A stretch of 64,000 bases of DNA, taken from Cercophora sp. LCS_1 (taxonomy: Eukaryota > Ascomycota > Sordariomycetes > Sordariales > Lasiosphaeriaceae). The notes under the pieces were generated by a model. That model had not been told where the DNA came from, made no database searches, and saw nothing but the letters and a program-made list of their open reading frames with translations. Numbering within the stretch: the first letter of the stretch is position 1; each line of letters starts with the position of its first letter. Both the position numbers and the translations under genes were made by a program. Positions 1-9,401 of the stretch are shown here, one piece after another. Location of the stretch: the NCBI GenBank assembly GCA_036250225.1, contig JAPZLL010000077.1, forward strand, positions 1-64,000, read 5' to 3'.

Positions 1-5
1 CCGGG

Positions 6-45
6 GTTGGACCCGAGTCCGTTGGACCCGAGGCCCGGGTCCAAC
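6..45. repeat. GC-rich direct and inverted repeat at window start
   Basis: The 12-base word GTTGGACCCGAG occurs at 6-17 and again at 21-32. Bases 21-30 (GTTGGACCCG) are perfectly inverted at 36-45 (CGGGTCCAAC) with a 5-base loop. This could be the edge of a mobile element or a simple hairpin. The left context lies outside the window. Confidence 0.55.
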
Positions 46-635
46 ACCGCCGGGTCCGTCGTGATTGGTCCGCTCGGGGCTTGTGGGTCCCCGCGCCCTA
101 TGCTTCTATGATTGGTGTCTTACCGTGGCCCGTGCGCCCTCCTTGAGGTCATGACCTGGGTCGTGACACACATCTGAAGTGTAAGTGAATAGTGGTATTT
201 ACTTTTAGGCCTTAGATTCCTGCGAACTATACAAGGGTAGATCTTAGTGCGGTTTTCTGTAAGACTTCTTTTTACCGCTCGCTTAATAATAACATCTGCT
301 GATTTGAATACTATTAACTTAGACTCCATATCTTTGCATTTTGTTGAGGGTAGTAAAAAGTTCAAAGTATAGAATAACAAAAGAGTATATACAACTAACT
401 GTAGGTAGGTGTGAGATATCGAGGTAAAAGCTAAGGCAGAACCATTCGCTTTCTGAAGACGGGGACCAGCGAAGCCATTTTTATGTATGGGACTAATTTG
501 GGCTCGCTCAGCTAGAGTTGAAGTGGTTGTGGATGCGGCGGCGCAGCCTTCCAGAAATGGCTCAGAGGGTGAGCAAGACTGAACCAATCCTGAGCGGCCC
601 TGAGCCGGGGTAAGCGACGTCACGTGGGCGCGGTA

Positions 636-674
636 CGAAAAAGGAAATTTGGTGTGCCCAGATTCGTCGCAGGA
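636..674 (+). repeat. Short direct repeat, copy 1
   Basis: This 39-base stretch begins CGAAAAAGGAAATTTGGTG and is repeated at 1526-1563 in the same orientation with only a few substitutions. The pair flanks the 721-1275 element, so they may be remnants of terminal or internal repeats of one larger element. Confidence 0.6.
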
Positions 675-720
675 AACAGCCAGCGAAGAATTCTAAAAAA
701 AAAAACCCTAAGAAGCAAGT

Positions 721-1275
721 CTATAGAAAATATTTTCCAAATGCCTTAGTGTTCACACGCTGAACGCCCCTGACACCCAGAAGGACCTGAAGGACCTGAA
801 GGCCACTGATGGCCAGAACCACCAGAAGGCTTCTGACAACCAGAGCGGGCCGTAGGCCCACCGAATCTCGATGACTCCGGAGAGAGCTTATCAAAGTTTG
901 AGCCCCACAAACCTTGGCCTGTGCCAATCGAGCCACAATGGCCAGGAATGTTTCGTATCAAAGCCATAACGGCCAGGAAGGTTCCGTATCGAACCACAAT
1001 GGCTAGGAAGGTCCCGTACCGAGGCGCGATGACTACGAAGGTTAGGCCAGTAGGCCGGCTCCGGAATGACAGAATGACAGAGAACTCCGGTCCCGAGAGG
1101 ACCTTTGTATTTAAACAGACACACCTGGCCAACGTTGGGGAGGGCAAGTACCTTCGAGGCCATGGCCAATTATTATTGCGATCCAGAATAGATTTGTTCA
1201 GCGCCCACAGGGCCACATACCGTTCCAAGCCGGTCCCACAGCACCTGTGGCAGCCCCTTGTCACATATAATAAGG
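721..1275 (+). repeat. Dispersed repeat element, copy A
   Basis: Several blocks recur in the same order and orientation at about 45900-46285: CACGCTGAA-GCCCCTGACACC, CTCCGGAGAGAGC, GCCAGGAAGGTT, and a near-identical stretch around CAGCGCCCACAGGGCCACAT. Between the shared blocks this copy contains a tandem array at about 931-1045 of a 30-32 base unit (CAATGGCCAGGAAGGTTCCG-like) in about three and a half copies, which is largely missing from the other copy. No coding capacity is evident; the open frame through it simply translates the tandem unit (ARKVPYR repeats). Confidence 0.7.
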
Positions 1276-1525
1276 CTTCCGGGGCACAAGTCACACGCAT
1301 ACCTAGTACACGTATACGTTGTAATTGGAATTGTTGCCTGGGAGCTATCCTTACAGATTACGTGTCATCTGCTTTCTACCGATAGGAATCTTTAAACCTG
1401 GTGGGACAGAAAATGGGCTTCTGAGGTTGTGCAGCGGCGGTGTATGGGATCATCCTAGTTCAGGGAAGAATTAGGGAAAGCTTAGGATAAATCAGCTACA
1501 GCTCACCCCAGCTCAGGACTGCGAA

Positions 1526-1563
1526 CGAAAAAGGAAATTTCGTGTGCCCAGACTCGTCGCAGA
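1526..1563 (+). repeat. Short direct repeat, copy 2
   Basis: This is the second copy of the sequence at 636-674, ending TGTGCCCAGACTCGTCGCAG. It lies downstream of the dispersed element, so the two short copies bracket it. Confidence 0.6.
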
Positions 1564-2379
1564 CAACTAGGCTGTTTCTTTCTACATGCCAGGGAGCTGT
1601 ATCCTTATAAATCCGTTCATAAAACAACGCCAACATTAAAGCACTTCCTGATATGTGACGGGGAAATTATCGAGAGAGCAATGAGGAATCCAGGACATTC
1701 CTTCCTCCGCCCGTTTTCGAACTTCGCTTTACTACATACAGTCAAAAGCCTAGGCTGCAGTGCATGCTAGAAGAATCCTATTTTGCGACTAACGTCATCG
1801 CTGACGTGGCCGCGCACTAGCTAGCATAAACCGAGGAAACGTACCGGAATATCCGGATGGCAACTTTAGTCGAGGGTCCAAAATCGGGCACACGGCTGTG
1901 GAGGCTAGCTCACCTAGAGCTCACCCATAGCTCACCCTAGCTCAGGAGCGGCTCAGGATCACGCACGTTCATGGGAATTGCTGAGGGTAACTTTAGGGTA
2001 CAGCGATATGCTGTTGTTTCACTCTAAAGCTGTCCCCACAGCCCCAGCCTCCCGCACCATCCGGCACCGCCTTTGCTCAGGTGCTACTCAGGCATTGCTC
2101 GGGTGCTGCCCAGAAAATCACCAGTGGTAAGAGGACTGGTTAGCAAGCTGACAAGCTGACAACTTTACTAGGTCAAGTTGAGCGCTTGGGACACCTCACG
2201 AATAGATCTATCTCACGTTCAGCGGCAACCAACATGGGATGGAGGAACGAACGGCAAAAGTTTAGAAATCAACAAGACTTTTGCAGCATTCTCTGATCTG
2301 TTTACGTGCAACATAGGGGTCAGGAGAAGTGGGCCCACTAGCTCCAAACAAAACAACATACTTTCACCCCCTTCCATTT

Positions 2380-2769
2380 TCAGTCACCCCCCTTTCTCCC
2401 AATCCGACTACACTTCCAACTCTCAATCACCGGGTCCTTCTTCCCTCCCCCGCGATCACCGGCCGCCCTCCACGGATCCGTCGGGCCAATAGTGATCGCC
2501 GACCCCCTGCAATTCGACTCGAGATACAAGGTGCAAGTGAAGCCGTCAATGGGGTTGGCTTCCTTGAAGCCCTTGACGAAGGACGGGAAGTTTTGACATT
2601 CGCCCGGGGTGCCGCGTCCGATGAAGTTGGCGCTATTTCCGGAGCCGCTGATGCCCGGGACGCCAAAGAGGAAGAGCATTTCGGCGTCGCGCTCTTTGCG
2701 TTGGCGGGGAGTGAGGGAGGGGAGGGCAGTTGCCAAGGAGAGGAGGGGGAGGAGGTGGGTGAGGCGCAT
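2380..2769 (-). CDS. Small secreted cysteine-containing protein
   Basis: The product has 129 residues. The N-terminus MRLTHLLPLLSLATALP is a clear signal peptide, followed by TPRQRKERD, a possible processing region. The predicted mature protein is about 110 residues with four cysteines, at GECQN, FTCTLY, ESNCRG and SWKC. This pattern suits two disulfides in a compact extracellular fold. No known family was recognised. Small size, a signal peptide and even-numbered cysteines are typical of fungal secreted effectors or antimicrobial proteins, but that is only a resemblance. The start is the only ATG preceding the signal sequence and sits about 95 bases below a TATA-like element. No intron is needed. 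The C-terminal 25 residues are rich in Gly and Lys. Confidence 0.65.
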   Translation of the reverse strand: MRLTHLLPLLSLATALPSLTPRQRKERDAEMLFLFGVPGISGSGNSANFIGRGTPGECQNFPSFVKGFKEANPIDGFTCTLYLESNCRGSAITIGPTDPWRAAGDRGGGKKDPVIESWKCSRIGRKGGD

Positions 2770-2861
2770 TGTGCTTTGTTTGCTTGCTTGGCTTGTCGGA
2801 AAGATAGAAAAGTTGAAAGGATGAGGCTTCGAAGTTGTGGCGATAGCAGGGCGTCTTGAGG

Positions 2862-2871
2862 CTTATTTATA
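2862..2871 (-). promoter_or_regulatory. TATA-like element for the secreted-protein gene
   Basis: On the minus strand this reads TATAAATAAG and lies about 93 bases upstream of the ATG at 2769. The position fits a TATA box with a leader of roughly 60 bases. Confidence 0.5.
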
Positions 2872-3779
2872 CCGCGTCAAGGACCCCCTGATCTGTCCAA
2901 GACCTCGATCCAAGAGCCTGGAGTAGGATCCAAGCACACTCATATGATCAATTCATCGAAAAAGCCCTTTTAGCATGCAAAGCAATTTACAACAAGCAGA
3001 AGCCATGCCCTCGATATGAAAAGAAGAGGGGTTCTCCAAACCGGACGCCTTTGCCACCACAGACACAATACCTCCCAAATTGATCTGCACGCCTCACCGC
3101 TTTATCCCCAATCCCTTTTGTGCAACTAGAATCACACAAGGGTCAAAATCCCGATAAGCACTCGGAAGAAGAGTTACCCGATGCAGTGACAGACACTCGC
3201 TTCCAGACGTCCTGCAGAACTAAGCCCTAGATTTATATAAGTTTTTTCGGAACCAAACGCTTGGACTCTGTCCAATTAAGGAAAGAAATGAAACGCTGGG
3301 TCAGGTGCATATGCGAGCGACTCTACCCGGTAAACGTGGGTGTGCGGCGCAGAGCAGACGGGCAAACCAGGGGTCGTCATTAGGCAGATTAAGTATGAGG
3401 GCGGGCCGAGTTAATCTCGAGATAAACACCAGGCGGATACGGGGCAACTGTGGGAACAAATGGTTTTCAGGAGACCGTCTGATGACAACCGTGTTTGGTC
3501 TACATCAGTGATCCTTGTATGGCCTCAGATGCTCACCTCGCATCATCTCGTTTACATGTAGCACTCGAACCCATCCATGCCGATATGAACACCGCGTAGG
3601 TAGCCATTCAAAAGCCATTCAGAGGGTCTTCATCTAAATCTGCAGTGACAAAGCCTGTTCCACCTGCAATCTCATCCCTCGATCCTACCCTCCAAACTCT
3701 TCCCTCCAGCCTCTCCTCCCCCCCTCAACCTCGCCGACCCTTATACCGCGGGAAGCCGCCCAACCGCTAAGCCCTTGCA
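2872..3779. other. Intergenic region, nothing identified
   Basis: Short open frames only, without homology or splice logic. It holds the upstream side of the secreted-protein gene and the downstream flank of the tannase gene. Confidence 0.5.
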
Positions 3780-5457
3780 CTAAGCGTCAAGACTACAAGA
3801 CCAACATCCTGCCTCATCAGCACTGGGACACTCTCCCTTACGCACTGCCCTCTGCGGATATGGACATATTATACGACTCCGCGCATGTCCCTCCAGGTCC
3901 GTTACATTGACGGGTGATTCCGCAGGGGCTGTCCCGTTCTCCACCCATGCCCGTAACTGGCCGAAGAGACTAGTTGGCTCTGAGCTTGGTCCGCCGTTGC
4001 CACAGTGGCTCCAACCCGGAATTTCAAAATGGCGGTAGGAGCGTTGCGCATCAGGGATGAGTGACGAAACGCGGTTGAAGTATTGGGCAGTTCCCTTGGG
4101 AGGGATTAACTGGTCAATCTATGTGGAAACGGGAGGTTAAAACTAAACGTTCACATCCCCGGGAATGCGACTGCAGGGACTTACAAGGCCGTGGTAGGTA
4201 ATGAGCTTGCCGCCGGCGTTGAAGAAGTCGGACAAATCCGGGTCGTCGGTGCCGATGATTGAGTTGTATCTCTGCTTCCCCAGATGGACCAACCGGTCAA
4301 ACTCAGCATGAGTCAGATTGGACAGAGCCAGATCTGGATTCCTGGCCACGAATAACGACAACCAGTGTGCCGCGACGGGAGGAGGGATGCCCTTGCAGAC
4401 ACCGCCGGTGCAATCCGTTTTCGCAGCCAGAATAGCCAGGTCAGTACCGGGGCTGAGGCCAGGCCATAGCCGTGCGCCATCAACGTTCCGCATTCCCTGC
4501 CAGGTCGCATTCACCACAGCCGCAGCGGCAAAGGTGACCCGAGGTGTCCTCATCTCGGTGCAGTTGATAGCTTCGCCAACCAGCGAAAATGGGTCGAAAC
4601 TGGCGAGACAGGTGTCAGCATCCGCGATGACGCCGTCAGTCACGCCATCTAGAGGGTCGCAGGCTTTGGTTGCGGCCGCGGTGATGGCTTCAACTTCACA
4701 TGGATAGGGGTAGTCGCCTAGCATGTTCATAAACTGATACGGCCAAAGCATGGTGGGAAAGAAATCGTTCCACTGAATGCCCGGTGCGCCGGCCGCTATG
4801 CCGTCGTACGCTGTCGGATAGCGCTGGGCGAGCATCAAGCCCTGGCGACCGCCTTGGGAGCAGCCATTCCAGTATGAATACTTTGGTCCGCGGCCGTAGT
4901 AGGAGCTGATCAGAAGCTTCCCAATGATGGCCTATATTGACAATGAGTACTAATACAAAGACAAGGTATTTGCAAAAGCTGTTCCCCGAAGCACTTACCG
5001 CATCGTCCAGCGATACCGACGCCAGATTCTGCAAGTAGTAGAGATTCACATTTCCAGGGCTGACCAATGCCCATGAGGTCGGATCAGGCGCCCCGCCCAA
5101 TCCCGCGTCGGTCGTTATGGTGGCGTAGCCGTCACCTAGAGCCCCGCTCATGGCCGTGTAAGCGTCGTCGTACCGACCAGCTACAAAACCGCCGCCGCCA
5201 ACAGCTTGGAGACGCTCGTTCCACTGCTCTCTGGGTGGAAGCCATGCTTCAACGACGATTCTGTCGCCCTGACCCGGGTGGCTATACGTAACGGTGATGT
5301 TGCAGAAGGTGACATTCCGCACTTCCACCGACGGCTGGGTAAATCGTCGGGTTGAGGGGACGGACGCGGTGTAGTTCGTGACAGTAGCTGCCCCGACAGA
5401 CAAGACTTCGCCACCAAACAGCGCGATGCCGCCGAATGTTGCTGGCACACAGGACAT
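3780..5457 (-). CDS. Tannase/feruloyl esterase family protein
   Basis: Three exons, complement of 4999-5457, 4185-4931 and 3780-4118, give 514 residues. Both introns (67 and 66 nt) have GTAAGT donors, YAG acceptors and phase 0. Family members hydrolyse ester bonds of phenolic acids in tannins or feruloylated plant polysaccharides. The family's Cys-Ser/Asp/His-Cys arrangement is complete: GCSQGG with Ser178 after Cys177, Asp404 in IDQLIPP, and His440-Cys441 in SHCGNGG. The spacing agrees with known feruloyl esterases. The oddity is at the N-terminus: the protein starts MSCVPATFGG, which matches the usual mature start of secreted relatives, so no signal peptide is encoded from this ATG. Either a short upstream exon was missed or secretion is lost. 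A TATA box lies about 66 bases upstream of the ATG. Confidence 0.9.
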
Positions 5458-5522
5458 GGTGAGAGAAAAGGGGGCGGGATGATGTTGCTATCGGGTTGCC
5501 CTATGCTTCAGTGGAGAATGTA

Positions 5523-5532
5523 CATTTTATAG
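5523..5532 (-). promoter_or_regulatory. TATA box of the tannase gene
   Basis: The minus strand reads CTATAAAATG here, about 66 bases above the ATG at 5457. Its closeness argues against a distant upstream signal-peptide exon. Confidence 0.55.
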
Positions 5533-6395
5533 GGCTCAGGTGTAGGAGGATGCAACCGGGGTCTCGCTCTCCCTCGGATTTAAATGCGCGAGAATGAGCA
5601 AGTTCGAGCCATTACCCCTGCAGAACAGCGGCGAATGCGTTACAATTTGCTTGCAGCCACAGATGCTTGCATGGAATACAAATGGCCATTTATTTCTTAG
5701 AAATACCAATGTGTATTCGGCCTCGCATTGGGCCGTGGGCAGGGCGCGCGCCTGCCGTCCGTTGTCATGAGTTCTGGAAAACCCCACAACTCTACCATGG
5801 GAGCTTCTCATAATAGTTTGCAAAGGCAGTTCCGGAGAGAATAGTTCTGTCGCATGCCAACTTGGTTGCTGCCATGGGCAAGGACCCTGGTTGGAATGTT
5901 TACTTGACCCCTGAAGAAACGTAACCCCTGTCCGTGCCCTCGCGGACCCGCACTGGCGGCGAGTGGATCGCGGGTTAGAGAACGCTAATTCGACTCCTCA
6001 CCGCTCACGGCGGCAGTTTTGGCGCATCTTTGCAAGACATGCACTCTAGCGAACATAAGCTGGGGGACCGGTCAGACTTTCCGTCCGATTATCTCTGCTT
6101 CGCTGAGCAATTGCCCCACCGGTAGTGAACATCAATACCACCCCATCTCAACCCTCCCAACAATCCCCCACATCCCAACCAAAATTCGGCTCAATAACTC
6201 TGTAGAGCGCGCTGAGCACTTTGTCGAACGTACTGTCCTTGGACTGGGTCGACTTGACAACGGTGAGGAGACGGAGGACCGAGATGATGCATGCCCTATG
6301 CAAAACAATTAGTATTTTTAAATCCTCGGGCGACATGGATGATACAACGCACGAACCATCACGATCAAGAGCCTTTGGCCCCAGGGGAGGTTGAG
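5533..6395. other. Intergenic region between tannase and HET remnant
   Basis: No convincing coding sequence. Contains the tannase promoter region and the start of the HET pseudogene upstream flank. Confidence 0.5.
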
Positions 6396-7079
6396 ATGTC
6401 TGGAGGTGAAGAGCGGAGCAACAAGGACGAGACGGTCCATACAATTCGGCTCCTCACGCTCTCCCCGAATCCTACCTCCCCAGATCCTGAACGCATCGAG
6501 ATTCCTTTGCGCGATGTCTCCCTCGACTCGAATCCCACATATGAAGCGTTGTTCTACGTCTGGGACCCATGGGAAACAAATGAGCGGGAGTTTGTCTTCA
6601 ACGACCAGCCCCTCCTAATGATCGAGAATTACCATGATGCCGCCGTATCACGGATGGCTCAAACGAGTGTGGATGCCCCAGGAGACAGCTTTTGTACGCG
6701 AGGCTGTTATCTACGTGGGCCGCACGATCTTACACTGGACGACATTCGTTCTGGACATCCAATTGATACAGCACGTCGAGAAGGCCGCCGGCCAGCATGT
6801 GACTATGTGCGAGATGTATACAGATATTCAAGAAAACGGCCTAAAGGAGAAGGAAGTGCCATACCCCGCATGTCAACTCACGTCAATGTGTTTGTGGCGT
6901 TCCAATTCGCTGGATTTCTTCACACCAGCTGGGATCATCAACAGTCTAAGCCGCTATCACCCGTCCATTCCGCTCTAAATGACATCGACACAAACATATC
7001 ACTAGCCTCTCTTGCATTTCTCGCCGACTCTGTGGCCGATGAGGACGTGATAAAGGCGTCACGACTAAGCCGCACTTAG
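6396..7079 (+). pseudogene. Broken HET-domain gene
   Basis: HET domains mediate heterokaryon incompatibility and trigger cell death after non-self recognition. From the ATG at 6396 the frame encodes an N-terminal HET signature (HTIRLLTL, then TYEALFYVWDPW, then LLMIENYHDA). The normal continuation, the block with WIDAICINQ, is missing. Immediately afterwards a different frame (from about 6634) carries the later HET motif WLKRVWMPQETAFVREAV followed by IYVGRTILHW. So an internal segment of at least about 80 residues has been lost and the two halves are out of frame. The original frame runs on to 7079 as non-homologous sequence. The gene sits directly upstream of an intact HET gene in the same orientation, so this is probably an old tandem paralogue. 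Confidence 0.75.
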
Positions 7080-7411
7080 CCGCGCGTTCCGCACTCGAAG
7101 CCTAGCCTCTGACCGAAGACTATTGCAGCCCTGCCCTAACCCATCTTCCCCACCACCCCGTGACGGCATCCGGGATGGTAAGGTCTGCAATCAGGAAGGG
7201 TGGTTAAGACTTGGCATTAGGCAGAGCGCTTGAAATCCCCCACCATCTTACTGACCGAGGGGATCCATCACCATACCTCTTTCCACATGTCGTCGCCCCG
7301 CCCGTCCGCAGCAAACCCCCACCGCCCCCCAAACGCGTATCCACAAGCGCACGTCTTCTAGATGCCAAAACTTGCAGATATTCTTCATACTTTTCACTTG
7401 GCGGCATCCCC
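7080..7411. other. Spacer between HET remnant and intact HET gene
   Basis: About 330 bases with pyrimidine-rich stretches around 7130-7160 and 7280-7340. The downstream frame is open from 7211 but has no ATG until 7412. Confidence 0.45.
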
Positions 7412-8890
7412 ATGTTGCCTTTGATAAGGGCAAGCACATTCCGACACACCCCTGTCGACGCAACAAGCGACACAATTCGGCTCGTCCGCCTGAAAAGAAA
7501 AAGCCCGTACACTGATTGCATCGCTTGCGAGCTGTTTGACGCTTCGCTCGACGGCGGCCTAGGAGCCCGGTACGAGGCCCTGTCGTATACTTGGGGTCGC
7601 TTCCGCGACGACGCCCGGAATGCGCAGGTAGAAAAGCCGGTCGCAATTGTGGTCAACCACCGGAATTTCTATGTCACGACAAACCTCTACTTGGCCTTGC
7701 GGCGCCTGCGATATGTTGACAGGGACCGGATTCTGTGGGTCGACGCGATCTGCATCGACCAGGACAACGACAGGGAAAAAGGCCACCAGGTCGGGATGAT
7801 GCGGCGAATTTTCGAAAAGTCCGAACGCGTCGTTGTATGGCTCGGTGAGGAGAGCCCCAGGACGAGTTTCTTCATGGACGCCGTGGCCGAGATCTGGGCC
7901 GTGTGGCAGCATACCACCCCAACCAGCCGGGTCAAGACAGCTCTCGAGCGCTTGCGATGCCGTCCGAGTCTAGAGAACGGGTGCCACTTCGAAGAAGAAG
8001 AAGAAGAAGAAGAAGAAGAAGGAGAAGGATTCATAAAAACATATCTGCAAGAATTTCTTGGTCGGCCATGGTTTACGAGAGTTTGGGTCATACAGGAAGT
8101 GGCATCAGCGAGTGCCGGCCTCGTGGTCTGTGGATCGAGATCGCATCCGTGCGACATATTCGCTCCCGTCACTACGTTTCTTCTCGACCAAGAACCTGCC
8201 CGCAACACGTTGGGGCTTTTGCCCGGCGTCTTGCAAACCAGGAGGGCTCTCCTCGAAGTCATGCCAGGACCAAGCCGAGCCAGCTCGTGGTGGAGCAGGG
8301 ACCGGACGCTGGCGAACCTCTTGGCCAAGTTCCAGCATAGCCAAGCGTCGAACCTCCGGGATAACACATATGCTCTCCTCGGCATCTCCTCGGACGCCCG
8401 CGACCCGACTGTCTTCCCGCCCGACTATACAAAAACGGTCGATCAAGTCGTTCGTGATACGGCGGCATTCCTCATCTTTGGGTCCCTTGATTCCCCCGCG
8501 GTTTCTCTCGTCAACCTTTTGGGGCCACAAGCCCTTCGACTCTTGTATCGGCGCGGAACCCTCCCGTACCGCGCCCTCGAATGGGCGATCGGAACAGGAT
8601 CCGTCGAGACTGTTCGCGTTATTCTGAGCAACAAAATCTTTGGACTCCCTGATGAAGCGATGGAGATGTTCATGGCTCGGTACGTCGAGCTCGCCACCGC
8701 TGGGGCCCACTACGACATTGATCGGGGCTGTGGTGATCCCAGGCTGAACGGTATGCTTTTGTCGCTTGCGGCGAAAATTGGCGAGGAGTTTTCGGTTCGC
8801 ACATTTCTCAAGATGGAGGTTTGTCCCATTAGGACTGGTGAGATGGGTGGGTATTTTGGCTTGGGCGATGGCGCCCTAGCTAGCGCATGA
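7412..8890 (+). CDS. HET-domain (heterokaryon incompatibility) protein
   Basis: A single-exon model of 492 residues begins at the first ATG of the frame. The three classic HET blocks are present and in order: YEALSYTWG at about residue 54, ILWVDAICIDQDN with GHQVGMM at about 107-123, and FTRVWVIQEVA at about 220. A run of ten glutamates at about 194-203 is encoded by a GAA microsatellite between blocks two and three. The C-terminal 150 residues (PYRALEWAIGTGSVETVRVIL onward) look like the first one or two ankyrin repeats, and the frame stops soon after, so the gene may be truncated relative to HET-ankyrin relatives. HET proteins act in the cytoplasm as effectors of incompatibility. The partner here is unknown. 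An intron near the 3' end that would restore a longer repeat region cannot be excluded. Confidence 0.85.
   Translation: MLPLIRASTFRHTPVDATSDTIRLVRLKRKSPYTDCIACELFDASLDGGLGARYEALSYTWGRFRDDARNAQVEKPVAIVVNHRNFYVTTNLYLALRRLRYVDRDRILWVDAICIDQDNDREKGHQVGMMRRIFEKSERVVVWLGEESPRTSFFMDAVAEIWAVWQHTTPTSRVKTALERLRCRPSLENGCHFEEEEEEEEEEGEGFIKTYLQEFLGRPWFTRVWVIQEVASASAGLVVCGSRSHPCDIFAPVTTFLLDQEPARNTLGLLPGVLQTRRALLEVMPGPSRASSWWSRDRTLANLLAKFQHSQASNLRDNTYALLGISSDARDPTVFPPDYTKTVDQVVRDTAAFLIFGSLDSPAVSLVNLLGPQALRLLYRRGTLPYRALEWAIGTGSVETVRVILSNKIFGLPDEAMEMFMARYVELATAGAHYDIDRGCGDPRLNGMLLSLAAKIGEEFSVRTFLKMEVCPIRTGEMGGYFGLGDGALASA
7991..8020 (+). repeat. GAA trinucleotide microsatellite inside HET gene
   Basis: Ten uninterrupted GAA units encode a polyglutamate run in the HET protein. 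Length changes would stay in frame, so the run can vary between strains without destroying the gene. Confidence 0.9.
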
Positions 8891-9401
8891 TCAAGTGTGG
8901 GACGCCGCCCGAGGAGTTGGGGTTGCTGATCACTACCAAGGATAACATTCAAAGAAAAAAGGCTCAGGGTGCATGCGATCATAGGCAAGGCGCCATGACA
9001 GAATGTAACAAACGCCAGGGAGGAGGACAGGATTGGACAGGATTTTGGTTTGCTCCTATTTTTTTGGATTTTTGTTTTCTTCACGGATCGGATTTTTGGG
9101 TGCCCAAGGTGGTTTCTCTTCATGTTTCTATTACCGTAAGTGGCAATTGAGGGGTCAATAAGCTGTCAATGCCCAATCGCAAGTGGCTTGCCGGGACCTT
9201 CCCGCTGTGACTTGCAGCGGTGATGTCACTTTCTGGAGATATTGGAAAAGCCGGCTTTCTGCCCCTGAAAACGGTCGCGTGACAATTTTCCCCTTCCGTC
9301 AGAGTGAAGACAATAAAGTCGCGAATGGACTGCGTTTGGGCAACCTCGGCGTATCGCATTCTCAGCATAAATTCGGATCTGGCGGATCTGGACCGTGAAC
9401 C

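Larger units (their letters stand above)
46..2170. other. Gene-free decayed repetitive DNA
   Basis: No open frame here looks like a protein. Bases about 150-450 are AT-rich, while the flanks are GC-rich and carry reiterated short words, including clusters of AGCTCACC and GCTCAGG at 1498-1525 and 1908-1960. The abrupt change in base composition plus repeat content is what an old transposon affected by RIP looks like, but no transposase or reverse transcriptase motif survives. Two repeats listed separately (the 636/1526 pair and the 721-1275 element) lie inside this stretch. Confidence 0.5.
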
